A stretch of 52,200 nt of DNA from Paenibacillus sp. (lineage in GTDB: Bacteria; Bacteroidota; Bacteroidia; Bacteroidales; Muribaculaceae). The notes under the pieces are model-generated. The model was not told where the DNA came from. It saw nothing but the letters and a program-made list of their open reading frames with translations, and did not search any database. Both the position numbers and the translations under genes were made by a program. This document shows positions 35,793 to 43,175 of the stretch, in pieces (the stretch's first letter is position 1; each line of letters begins with the position of its first letter). The stretch is from NCBI GenBank assembly GCA_023663345.1, contig JAMPHR010000003.1, forward strand, positions 301,187 to 353,386, read 5' to 3'.

Positions 35793-36305
35793 CTATTCAA
35801 ATTCCATCATGTCAAAAAACATCAGCCGGGTATGATCATTGACATCTTTTTCTGACAACAGCTTGAAATAATTATTTTGATAAAACCCTATAGCCGACAT
35901 ATAAGCATCCACAGTAAGAAACCTAAATGCAGAATAATTGGGATTCTCATTAAGCATTCCCTTCAAAAGATTCATTAGGTCAGTACCCAGGTTCTGCCCC
36001 CTGTAAGCAGCAGACACTGCAAAGCGTCCTATTTTGATTGCGGGATAACTACTGAAGTGCTTACCGTATGGGAAACCTTTCTTAATTTTTCTCCATTGAC
36101 TATTGGTGACCTCCTGCTGGCTAATCTTATCATTCAGAATACAAAAATAAGTTGCAATATTCCCGTCATCCTCAAGTACAAATGTGTTGGCTATGCGTTT
36201 TTCTGAAAAATTCAACGCATCTTCCACAAGAAATCCGTTAAGGTCGAGATCTCCACAATCGAAATTCGACACATCCAAGGCTGGAGAGAGTCTTACAAGC
36301 CTCAT
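35793..36305 (-). CDS. GNAT acetyltransferase, toxin-like
   Basis: This is a single-domain GNAT of 170 residues resembling TacT/AtaT-type toxins that acetylate aminoacyl-tRNA. The N-terminus has NFDCGDLDLNGFLVEDALNF, which matches the FxCGxxxLDxFL pattern of that group. The acetyl-CoA loop reads AAYRGQNLG, and the end holds VDAYMSAIGFYQNNYFK with the conserved Tyr. The start codon directly abuts the stop codon of a 56-residue upstream gene, the normal antitoxin-toxin order. It is more AT-rich than flanking genes. Toxicity is inferred. Confidence 0.8.
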   Translation of the reverse strand: MRLVRLSPALDVSNFDCGDLDLNGFLVEDALNFSEKRIANTFVLEDDGNIATYFCILNDKISQQEVTNSQWRKIKKGFPYGKHFSSYPAIKIGRFAVSAAYRGQNLGTDLMNLLKGMLNENPNYSAFRFLTVDAYMSAIGFYQNNYFKLLSEKDVNDHTRLMFFDMMEFE

Positions 36306-36476
36306 TTATATGCAGATTGTAATTCTTTCCTTAGCCTTAGCCACGGCCTCTTTCAATCTTCTTGTATTTTCAGCGCGTTGCTCTCCTGAGAGGCTCTCGA
36401 CCTCCATTTTGAGTCGCTCAAAGCGGATAGCGTCAGCACCGGTCAATATAGGGGTTTCAGCGATCGGTCTTGCCAT
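36306..36476 (-). CDS. Small protein, probable antitoxin of the GNAT toxin
   Basis: This 56-residue protein has sequence MARPIAETPILTGADA at the start and ends KAKERITICI. It is helical and charged, and its TAA is followed with no gap by the ATG of the GNAT gene, so the two are translationally coupled. A purine-rich ribosome site AAGGAG lies 9 nt before its ATG, unusual in this window. Small proteins starting MARPIxETPxLxGxDA precede GNAT toxins in many Bacteroidetes. The antitoxin role and any DNA binding are inferred. Confidence 0.75.
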   Translation of the reverse strand: MARPIAETPILTGADAIRFERLKMEVESLSGEQRAENTRRLKEAVAKAKERITICI

Positions 36477-36505
36477 AATTGTATCTCCTTCATTAAATCA
36501 GTTCA

Positions 36506-36513
36506 CAAAGGTA
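36506..36513 (-). promoter_or_regulatory. -7 element of the GNAT toxin/antitoxin promoter
   Basis: Read on the minus strand this is TACCTTTG, a TAnnTTTG match 29 nt before the ATG at 36476. It fits a short leader with the AAGGAG ribosome site. Confidence 0.55.
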
Positions 36514-36605
36514 TAACAAATATCCGACATTATTGGATTTTATCGCATAAAAATCAATCATTTACGTATACATTTCAATCCATCGGATATGAAACACCGT
36601 CTTAA

Positions 36606-37409
36606 TCAATCCTCAATCTGCCGGAAGCGGTCGCGGGTGAGGGAGTATTTCTGAGGTTTGAGACGGTCGGAGATAAGGAAGCGTAGCTTGCAGTATCTCA
36701 TGCGACGGTATTTGGTCCACACCCACAGGCGCAAGAAGTCCTTGACGGTGGGTTTCCAATGCCTTGCCCGGCAGTTCTCGGCATAGGCATCGAGTGTCAT
36801 CTCGGTAGACACTCCGTAAGCGTCATAGATAGAGATGTATTTCGCCACCTTACGGAATGATCCGCCATCCTCGTACAGCTTACGGAAAAACACATAATCG
36901 GCCAATCGGCGGAACTCGGTGTTGAACGGACGTTCCTTCAATAACGACGTGCGGGTAAATGAGCTCTGATGACAGAAAGGCATGGCATGGTCTATCACAT
37001 CCACCTTAAATGGATGAAATCTCTTGTATCCGCCCGAAAAATGAATCAGGTTGGAACCATATATCACATCCTCATCATAATGCTTTCCGGCAAACACCTC
37101 CTCGAGTACACGATTGTCGAAAAAGACATCTCCGGCATTCATGAAGTTGACATAATCGCCGGTGGCATGACGCACGGCCTTGTTCATGGCCTGGTAGATG
37201 CCACCGTCGGGCTCCGAGACCCAATAGGTGATGCGGTCGGAATACTTGCGTATTATATCGACCGTGCCGTCGGTCGAACCGCCGTCGATCACAATATATT
37301 CCATATCGGGATAAGTCTGGCCCACCACCGAAAGCAATGTCTTTTCGATAAATTGAGCGGCGTTATAGCACACGGTCACAACCGTGATCTTATGGGGTTG
37401 AGTGTTCAT
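36606..37409 (-). CDS. Glycosyltransferase family 2
   Basis: This is an inverting GT-A glycosyltransferase of 267 residues, probably acting on a lipid-linked surface glycan at the cytosolic face of the membrane. It begins ITVVTVCYNAAQFIEKTL. It has the nucleotide-sugar site DGGSTDGT near residue 42, WVSEPDGGIYQAMNKA near residue 63 and the metal-binding region NAGDVFF. It lies 19 nt downstream of a GT4 gene, so the two are cotranscribed. Donor and acceptor are unknown. Confidence 0.9.
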   Translation of the reverse strand: MNTQPHKITVVTVCYNAAQFIEKTLLSVVGQTYPDMEYIVIDGGSTDGTVDIIRKYSDRITYWVSEPDGGIYQAMNKAVRHATGDYVNFMNAGDVFFDNRVLEEVFAGKHYDEDVIYGSNLIHFSGGYKRFHPFKVDVIDHAMPFCHQSSFTRTSLLKERPFNTEFRRLADYVFFRKLYEDGGSFRKVAKYISIYDAYGVSTEMTLDAYAENCRARHWKPTVKDFLRLWVWTKYRRMRYCKLRFLISDRLKPQKYSLTRDRFRQIED

Positions 37410-37428
37410 CAGTCAGGAAAATGTTGAG

Positions 37429-38511
37429 TCAGACAGTGCGGGAATACACGGCCGCAGTCTCGCGAGCCATCTTATCCCATGAATAAGAGGAAAGTATCTC
37501 ACGTCCGCGGGCTACAAGTGTCGCACGCAGATCGGCATCGGCAATAAGCCGGCCCACCGTATCGGCAATACTGCCGATATCGTAGGGATCGAAATATGCT
37601 CCGCCGTCGCGCGCTACCTCGGGGAAACAGCTGGCATCACTCAAGGCGAGCGGACACCCGGTAGCGTAGGCCTCGAGGATGGGGATTCCGAATCCCTCGT
37701 AGAGCGACGGATACACGAAACACAAAGCGTGACTGTAGAGATAGGTGAGCTGAGGCTCGCTCACAAATATGCTGCGCGTGCATCCGGCGATACCGAGCCT
37801 GTCGATCATGGCCTGCTCCTTGGAGTCAAACGGCACTCCGGTACATACGAGCTCTATGTCGGGGTTCTCGCGGTGGATCAGCGAGAAAGCCTCGCAGAAG
37901 CGGTCAAAGTTCTTATAACCGAAACGCCCGCCAACATACAGGATGTAACGTGACGGAAGACCGGGTACACTCTCCTCGCGCGAGGTCTCGAGTCCATAAC
38001 CCTGATACACCACGTCGATCCTGTCATCGGGAATCCCATACAGCTCCATGAGATCCTTTTTGGTATTGTTGCTTATGGCAATGATACGTGAGGCGTTCAT
38101 CACGGTGAGCTTTTTCATCTCGGCTGTGTGGTCCCTTTCAGGAAACATATCGGCAAACTTTTCATGTATCATGTCATGGACTGTGATCACATAAGGGCGC
38201 TTCACCGATTTCAGGAAATAGGGATTGTAATAGGTGGGATGGAATATGTCGTATTTACCTTTCTCCAACACACGGCGCGATATGGACTCGTTGATGCGGT
38301 AGGCTTTTTTCCCTTTTTTCATGAAGCGTGGCAACCACATAGTGGAGGCCCACATGCCTGGGACCGATTTCAGATATACATTGGACGACAGCACCACAGG
38401 ATTCCTGAAATGATAGCCTTCAGGCAAGCGGGTCATGAGCTCGGCGAAGTATCGGGAGATACCTCCAAACTTCTGATCGATAAATGTCTGATAATCGTAT
38501 AAAATCTCCAT
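37429..38511 (-). CDS. Glycosyltransferase family 4 (GT-B fold)
   Basis: This retaining GT-B glycosyltransferase of 360 residues resembles mannosyltransferase/WbaZ-type enzymes. The N-terminal domain starts with YDYQTFIDQKFGGISRYFAE. The C-terminal domain has YVGGRFGYKNFDRF near residue 192 and the EX7E motif in YEGFGIPILEAYATGCP. With the GT2 gene it forms a small glycan operon. Only two transferases and no polymerase or flippase are present, so it may complete a larger pathway encoded elsewhere. Confidence 0.9.
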   Translation of the reverse strand: MEILYDYQTFIDQKFGGISRYFAELMTRLPEGYHFRNPVVLSSNVYLKSVPGMWASTMWLPRFMKKGKKAYRINESISRRVLEKGKYDIFHPTYYNPYFLKSVKRPYVITVHDMIHEKFADMFPERDHTAEMKKLTVMNASRIIAISNNTKKDLMELYGIPDDRIDVVYQGYGLETSREESVPGLPSRYILYVGGRFGYKNFDRFCEAFSLIHRENPDIELVCTGVPFDSKEQAMIDRLGIAGCTRSIFVSEPQLTYLYSHALCFVYPSLYEGFGIPILEAYATGCPLALSDASCFPEVARDGGAYFDPYDIGSIADTVGRLIADADLRATLVARGREILSSYSWDKMARETAAVYSRTV

Positions 38512-38586
38512 TACACAGAGTCCAATTGATGATATTTTGCAAAGATAGCAATAATATTCAATATTGCAAAAGCCATCACCGGGAGA

Positions 38587-39141
38587 TCATATACGCACCT
38601 TGCGGAATTTGATCCTGCGACGCTTGCGACGGTCCTTGCTTCCCGCCGGACGTTCGGAGTGATGAACGGGTTCTTTTGCATCCGTCTTCGGGGCAGATAA
38701 TTCCACCGATGAAATCTCCTTTTCAACAACCACAGGAGTGTAAGATCTTGTTTCCTGTGTTGCCACGGCATTTTGCTCTGCTGTTGTGACCTCAACTGCC
38801 ACCGGTGATTCCTCGCTGGTCGACACGGGTTGTAGATTCTGAGTCAGACGTTGAGCCTCCTCCCGAGTGTTCTTGCGGATGCGCGCACGCTCCCTGGCAC
38901 GGCGCGAGCGCTCAATGGCCACATCGATCTCCTGACGGAGAAACGCAAAGGCCGTGCGCATGGACGCATCGGCGATCGACACAGCATCAAGTCCTCCTGA
39001 AAGGTAGGCATCGAGTGCGGAAATCATTACGTCGGCCGACTCGGCATCGGGAAGAAAAACCTTGAGGATACGGTCGACAAAACGCTTATAAGCATTGCGG
39101 GAGATGGAGAGTCCAGAGGGATAGATGGCTGTCTTTTTCAT
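38587..39141 (-). CDS. DUF6291-like protein with a long basic tail
   Basis: This is a 184-residue cytosolic protein. Residues 1-75 resemble the DUF6291 fold seen in phage and plasmid replication regions (AYLSGGLDAVSIADASMRTAFAFLRQEIDV-like pattern, shown here only in part). A charged helix (residues 75-100), a low-complexity linker and a very basic C-terminus (DRRKRRRIKFRKVRI) follow, suggesting nucleic acid binding. Its promoter lies inside the left copy of the 58-bp repeat. It precedes the two glycosyltransferase genes on the same strand, 75 nt apart. The function is unknown. Confidence 0.6.
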   Translation of the reverse strand: MKKTAIYPSGLSISRNAYKRFVDRILKVFLPDAESADVMISALDAYLSGGLDAVSIADASMRTAFAFLRQEIDVAIERSRRARERARIRKNTREEAQRLTQNLQPVSTSEESPVAVEVTTAEQNAVATQETRSYTPVVVEKEISSVELSAPKTDAKEPVHHSERPAGSKDRRKRRRIKFRKVRI

Positions 39142-39165
39142 GGCATTTCAGTTTTATAAGTGATC

Positions 39166-39230
39166 ATATCTGTACCACAAAATTACTCATCGCCACACCC
39201 CAAAAAGGTGCGATAATGTCGCGTAGTCAA
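39166..39230. repeat. Left copy of the long direct repeat flanking the AT-rich cassette
   Basis: Positions 39173-39230 are identical (58 of 58) to 41387-41444. Including the seven bases before, the match is 64 of 65. The repeat contains a minus-strand -7 element and the string GGTGCGATAATGT (39207-39219), which resembles the XerC arm of E. coli dif with one base missing. It marks the left boundary of the 2.2-kb cassette. Confidence 0.9.
39178..39185 (-). promoter_or_regulatory. -7 element of the DUF6291-like gene promoter, inside the repeat
   Basis: Read on the minus strand this is TAATTTTG. It gives a leader of about 30 nt to the ATG at 39141. The same element is present in the right repeat copy at 41392-41399, where it would read leftward into the cassette. 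Confidence 0.5.
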
Positions 39231-39317
39231 CATTTATACTCAATCTTAAAAATTACAATAAAAATACACAATTTAATTACAAATTAAAATTAATACAAAT
39301 TTTATAGTTTTATTTTA

Positions 39318-39348
39318 TTGCATATATGTATTTTTTAATATATATTTG
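39318..39348 (+). promoter_or_regulatory. Promoter of the bacteriocin-like cassette
   Basis: TTG at 39318-39320, 20 nt, then TATATTTG at 39341-39348 form a good Bacteroidetes promoter. The predicted leader to the ATG at 39410 is about 55 nt. Confidence 0.65.
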
Positions 39349-39409
39349 CGTAAAAGTTTAAATATAGATGAAATCCACCATTCATAAACCTCTATAAAGA
39401 ATATTAATT

Positions 39410-39739
39410 ATGAATTTAAAATCACGAGAATGCCCTCATTGCCATCGTCTAGTATCAATCAATGTATGTTCAAAATATTTCATACATGGTACAGCATACA
39501 CGGTACAATGTAACCACTGTAATACGAAATTGGCCCTTATCAAAGAACCAATTCCATTTAAATGGTGTCCTATTGCAGGATTTCTATGCGTCGTAATTCC
39601 TGCCGAATATTTTTTATATGTTCTGAAAATAGGATTCACAAAATCAATGGCATATGCTACTTTATGTGGCATATTCGGCCTTATCATATGTATGGCGCTT
39701 ACATTAAAAGGAATACGATTTAATATCCCCAAATCTTAA
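39410..39739 (+). CDS. Zinc-ribbon membrane protein (CxxC-22-CxxC), first cassette gene
   Basis: This 109-residue protein has an N-terminal zinc ribbon with Cys8/Cys11 and Cys34/Cys37, and two membrane helices at about residues 54-72 and 78-98. The layout resembles the small cxxc_20_cxxc proteins (TIGR04104 type), which I recall from peptide-related loci in Firmicutes. It could serve in regulation, immunity or peptide handling. Nothing decides between these. It is 17 nt upstream of the glycine-rich peptide gene and shares its promoter. Codon use is strongly AT-rich compared with the chromosome around it. Confidence 0.75.
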   Translation: MNLKSRECPHCHRLVSINVCSKYFIHGTAYTVQCNHCNTKLALIKEPIPFKWCPIAGFLCVVIPAEYFLYVLKIGFTKSMAYATLCGIFGLIICMALTLKGIRFNIPKS

Positions 39740-39756
39740 ATTTAAATTCATAACCA

Positions 39757-40026
39757 ATGGTAAAGAACCTAAAAAAGTTTTTTGCATTTGCCATCGTATG
39801 TGCTATTTCTAGCACTACAGCATTTGCACTAAAAGAAAAACAGACTAATAATGCCAAAGTATTCGTTGGCATTGGTTATTTAGTAGCAAAAAATGGAGCA
39901 TCTCCAGAAGCAGGAGCTATATTGGGCGTAGCTGGAGTTATTCAAGGAGGTATTGACGGAGCCGTTTATGGCGCAGTCTTTGGTGGCCCTGTCGGATTTA
40001 CGGTTGGCCTTGGAGTTGGTCTTTAA
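39757..40026 (+). CDS. Secreted glycine-zipper peptide, putative bacteriocin precursor
   Basis: This 89-residue precursor has a clear Sec signal peptide: basic KNLKK, a hydrophobic core and AFA before Leu25. The predicted mature part is 65 residues with 16 Gly, no Cys, no aromatic cluster and almost no charge after residue 35. It carries a GxxxGxxxG zipper in GAVYGAVFGG and ends GLGVGL. Such glycine zippers let helices pack in membranes, as in class II bacteriocins and ColV-type microcins. There is no double-glycine leader. The partner SpoIIM/DUF95 gene downstream supports a bacteriocin, possibly circularised, but this is inference. Confidence 0.75.
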   Translation: MVKNLKKFFAFAIVCAISSTTAFALKEKQTNNAKVFVGIGYLVAKNGASPEAGAILGVAGVIQGGIDGAVYGAVFGGPVGFTVGLGVGL

Positions 40027-40081
40027 TCAAATCTGAGGATTACTATACGCCATAAATAATCCGATAAAGCATTCTTACAAC

Positions 40082-40097
40082 TATCTATATATAGATA
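40082..40097. repeat. Perfect 16-bp palindrome
   Basis: TATCTATA followed by TATAGATA lies 56 nt after the peptide gene, just before the larger hairpin. It may be an operator or part of the same RNA structure. Confidence 0.4.
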
Positions 40098-40104
40098 TTA
40101 AAGT

Positions 40105-40170
40105 ATTACGATAGTTCAATAAAATTTGCAACATGTTGAATTATACAAATTTTCATTGTTCTATCGTAAT
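40105..40170 (+). other. Imperfect hairpin between the peptide gene and the SpoIIM gene
   Basis: ATTACGATAG (40105-40114) pairs with CTATCGTAAT (40161-40170), and inner segments continue the stem with mismatches. A ten-base palindrome CAACATGTTG sits at 40129-40138. It could partly terminate or process the transcript so that the peptide is made in excess over the membrane proteins, a common design in bacteriocin operons. Confidence 0.5.
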
Positions 40171-40223
40171 TTATTAAATATCCTTTATTTACACAGATGT
40201 AGTTATTTGAATTTTAAGATCTC

Positions 40224-40763
40224 GTGAAAATACAATTAAAACATAACTACTATAATTATTTTGTGATACTTTGCCTAATATACATCATTGCATTATTAAT
40301 AGGGTTGAGCTTTGGAATAGAAGAATTTAATACAATTGGCACAATTAATAATTTTGACATCGATATTCCAGAATTAGAGATTTCAAATTCTCATGATGCT
40401 TTTTTTAGTATATTAAAACACAACTTTATTGTATCGATTAAGTCTTTACTATTAGGGCTACTCAGCTTTGGTGTCCTTCCATTGGTTCTATCTTTTTATA
40501 ATGGCTTCATCTTCGGTAATATTATCGGTAGTAGTTCTCATATTTTAACCTCTGAGGACATATTATGGGCAACATTACCTCATTCATTTGAATTTATTGG
40601 GATGAATCTATTTGGAGTTGTTGGATTTTATTTTTGTTCTGAATATGTTGAAAATAATAGGTTCCCTAAAATAAAAAAAATACTATCAATGATCTTTGTT
40701 GCAACCATTATCATTGTATTAGCCGCATTATTCGAAAGTTATATATCTATTAGATTTAATTAA
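40224..40763 (+). CDS. SpoIIM/DUF95 family membrane protein of the cassette
   Basis: This polytopic membrane protein of 179 residues fits the SpoIIM (PF01944, formerly DUF95) family. It has FYNGFIFGNIIG near residues 91-102, matching the family FNGFxxG motif, and LPHSFEFIGMNLFG near residue 117, matching the HGxxE motif. DUF95 proteins occur in nearly every circular bacteriocin cluster, where they take part in maturation, export or self-protection. The start is a GTG at 40224, since no in-frame ATG precedes the first helix. The next gene starts 1 nt after its stop. Confidence 0.75.
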   Translation: MKIQLKHNYYNYFVILCLIYIIALLIGLSFGIEEFNTIGTINNFDIDIPELEISNSHDAFFSILKHNFIVSIKSLLLGLLSFGVLPLVLSFYNGFIFGNIIGSSSHILTSEDILWATLPHSFEFIGMNLFGVVGFYFCSEYVENNRFPKIKKILSMIFVATIIIVLAALFESYISIRFN

Positions 40764-40764
40764 A

Positions 40765-41322
40765 ATGAAAGCATATATTTCATTAGTAATTATCATACTA
40801 TCATCTTTAAGCGCATACTTTATAACAGAATATGCCAACAATTTGCAACTATGTACATATGGAATAAACAATATTCCCAATAGTTATAAGATATTATTTG
40901 GTATTTCTAAAATCACTAGCGCTCTTGTTCCTATTGTCATAATCAGTTTTATCATTATTACCACGACAATAATACTTAATGATATATTTGACTATCGACT
41001 TTCCTTAAAATTCATATTTCAAGTTGTTGGTTTTTCTTACATCCCAATGCTATTGTACTATTACTTTTTCTGGATTAATTTAATTCAGTATTGTAATACA
41101 AGTAATATTAGAAATACTGATGAATTTGTAAATATGAAATTTATATTCAACCTGCAATTAAGCGATTTTTCTTTAATTAATTTAGCCTGTTGGGGATATT
41201 TATTTATATTTATCATATATAATCTTATAAAACATAAGATTAATATTTCGCATACAATCATAGCGACATTATTACCTTCTGCAATTATGCTATCTGTATA
41301 TTATACAATATCATTTGCTTAA
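40765..41322 (+). CDS. Polytopic membrane protein of the cassette (possibly YIP1-like)
   Basis: This 185-residue protein has about five hydrophobic helices and little else. The central segment FIFQVVGFSYIPMLLYYYFFW is reminiscent of YIP1-type membrane proteins, but I do not assign the family firmly. It begins 1 nt after the SpoIIM gene and must be cotranslated with it. In circular bacteriocin clusters a small hydrophobic protein next to the DUF95 gene often gives immunity, so that role is a reasonable guess here. Confidence 0.65.
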   Translation: MKAYISLVIIILSSLSAYFITEYANNLQLCTYGINNIPNSYKILFGISKITSALVPIVIISFIIITTTIILNDIFDYRLSLKFIFQVVGFSYIPMLLYYYFFWINLIQYCNTSNIRNTDEFVNMKFIFNLQLSDFSLINLACWGYLFIFIIYNLIKHKINISHTIIATLLPSAIMLSVYYTISFA

Positions 41323-41379
41323 ATCTATATAAAAATGAGTTTTAATGCATCAATGTATTTTTGCAATGATTAAATCATA

Positions 41380-41444
41380 ATATCTATACCACAAAATTAC
41401 TCATCGCCACACCCCAAAAAGGTGCGATAATGTCGCGTAGTCAA
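41380..41444. repeat. Right copy of the long direct repeat flanking the AT-rich cassette
   Basis: Positions 41387-41444 repeat 39173-39230 exactly, and 64 of 65 bases match when the preceding seven are included. GGTGCGATAATGT lies at 41421-41433. The base composition changes from AT-rich to GC-rich shortly after this copy, so it is the right end of the cassette. Confidence 0.9.
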
Positions 41445-41474
41445 AAAAATTATCATTTACATAAAAACTCCTCA

Positions 41475-41506
41475 TTTGCTTCGGCCCCATAATTTTCGTA
41501 ATTTTG
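41475..41506 (+). promoter_or_regulatory. Promoter of pyk
   Basis: TTTG (41475-41478), 20 nt, then TAATTTTG (41499-41506) form a good Bacteroidetes promoter. It lies just outside the cassette repeat. Confidence 0.65.
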
Positions 41507-41625
41507 CAGTCTGAATTGATCCTGACCCCTATTTTCCCCGGTGCCACCGGCATTACATATGCAGATAAGGAGTCCCGGTCACATTCATTCTTGTTCAACC
41601 AACCAGCATTTTATATCGAAAGCCT

Positions 41626-43062
41626 ATGCTCCACAAAAGCACTAAAATTATTACCACCGTCTCGGACCGCCGTTGTGATGTAGAATTTATACGTAGCCTG
41701 TTCGAGGCCGGAATGAATGTCGTGCGCATGAATTCAGCCCACCTCGGAGCCGAAGGGATGACCCGCATAGTGGAGAACTGCCGTGCCGTGTCGTCGCGCA
41801 TAGGTATCATGATCGACACCAAAGGCCCGGAGATACGTACCACAGTAAACGCCGAGCCCAACGACAAGATAATGTTCAGCGAGGGTATGGAGGTGGAATT
41901 CTGTGGCAACACCACCGAGTCAACCACAGCCGGAAGGATATGCCTCAATTATGCCGACATAGCCCGCGACATCAACCCCGGAATGCATTTCCTCATCGAC
42001 GATGGTGAGCTTGACTTCCTGATACTCGACGTCGATGCCACCACCGGCATAATCAAAGCCCGGTGCCTCAATGACGGCGCTCTCGGATCGCGCAAGAGCG
42101 TCAATGTGCCCGGAAGCGATATCCAGCTCCCCGCTCTCACCGAGCGCGACAAGGCTACCTTGGCTGTAGCGGCCTCGCTTGGCGTGGATTTCGTGGCCCA
42201 CTCGTTCGTGAGATCGGCCGATGATGTGCATGCCGTGCAGAACGAGCTCGACCGTCTCGGATCCGACATGAAGATCATCTCCAAGATTGAGAACCAGCAG
42301 GGTGTGGATAATTTCGACTCCATCCTGGAGGCTTCCTACGGTATAATGATCGCGCGAGGCGACTTGGGTATCGAAGTGGCCGCCGAACGCATCCCGGTGA
42401 TCCAGCACGAGATGATAGCCAAGTGTATCGCCAACCATCATCCGGTGATAGTGGCTACCCAGATGCTCCACTCCATGATCACCAATCCGCGCCCCACCCG
42501 CGCCGAGGTCAGCGACATAGCCAATGCGGTGTATCAGCGCGCCGACTGCCTGATGCTGTCGGGCGAGACTGCCAACGGCCGCTATCCCGTGGAGGCGGTG
42601 ACCACCATGGCACGTGTGGCCCGCGAGGTAGAAGCTTCGCTCACAGCCACCATCACAAGCGACTCAATCCCCCAACTCGCCGACGAGCATGTGACATCGT
42701 TCCTGGCCCGCCAGGCTGTGGTGTCGGAACGCGAGATCGGCACCAAGGCCATTATCGCCAATGCTCTCCACGGACGCACCGCCCGCTTCATCGCATCATT
42801 CCGCGGAGCATGTCCTGTATATGCCATCTGCTACCGTCGCCGCACCATGCGCTGGCTCAGCATCTCCTACGGCATAAAGGCTTACTATTACAAGGATTAT
42901 ACCTGTCAGCAGCGCTATCCGCTCGCCGCCCTGCGCGACTTCATCAAGCAGGGATTGCTCCTCCCCACCGACCGCATCGCGTTCCTCGGAGCCATCAACG
43001 GCACTGGCGCAACATTCCTTGAGGTCAACTCGGTACAGGCGATCCTCGATTACGGGGACTGA
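41626..43062 (+). CDS. pyk: Pyruvate kinase
   Basis: Pyruvate kinase makes pyruvate and ATP from phosphoenolpyruvate and ADP at the end of glycolysis. The 478-residue protein starts with the barrel strand TKIITTVSDRRCDVEFI and AGMNVVRMNSAH. The active-site stretch has KIENQQGVDNF (Lys near 223) and IMIARGDLGIE. ATQMLHSMITNPRPTRAEVSD follows in the usual place. The C-terminal regulatory domain is present. It is transcribed alone and ends before a bidirectional hairpin. Confidence 0.95.
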   Translation: MLHKSTKIITTVSDRRCDVEFIRSLFEAGMNVVRMNSAHLGAEGMTRIVENCRAVSSRIGIMIDTKGPEIRTTVNAEPNDKIMFSEGMEVEFCGNTTESTTAGRICLNYADIARDINPGMHFLIDDGELDFLILDVDATTGIIKARCLNDGALGSRKSVNVPGSDIQLPALTERDKATLAVAASLGVDFVAHSFVRSADDVHAVQNELDRLGSDMKIISKIENQQGVDNFDSILEASYGIMIARGDLGIEVAAERIPVIQHEMIAKCIANHHPVIVATQMLHSMITNPRPTRAEVSDIANAVYQRADCLMLSGETANGRYPVEAVTTMARVAREVEASLTATITSDSIPQLADEHVTSFLARQAVVSEREIGTKAIIANALHGRTARFIASFRGACPVYAICYRRRTMRWLSISYGIKAYYYKDYTCQQRYPLAALRDFIKQGLLLPTDRIAFLGAINGTGATFLEVNSVQAILDYGD

Positions 43063-43103
43063 TGGTATTAGGAAGATTCAAGGTTCCATCTCTGAAAAAA
43101 ATT

Positions 43104-43137
43104 ACCTCTGCCACAACTATCCCGATGTGGCAGGGGT
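43104..43137. terminator. Bidirectional terminator between pyk and the DUF3990 operon
   Basis: Arms 43104-43115 and 43126-43137 pair over 12 bp with one G-U pair and a 10-nt loop. On the minus strand seven T follow the stem, so it terminates the DUF3791/DUF3990 operon well. On the plus strand the tail is AT-rich. Confidence 0.7.
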
Positions 43138-43175
43138 AAAATATTTCTATTTTGGCATTATTACACAGCCATGAA

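Larger units (their letters stand above)
41323..41625. other. Region between the cassette and pyk
   Basis: This 303-nt stretch holds the right copy of the 58-bp repeat, then chromosomal sequence with the pyk promoter and a leader of about 110 nt. No open frame here looks real. Confidence 0.6.

Noticed and set aside
41401-41598. Minus-strand frame of 65 codons running through the right repeat copy
   Set aside because: It overlaps the pyk promoter, has no homology that I can see, and the corresponding frame is not kept around the left repeat copy.
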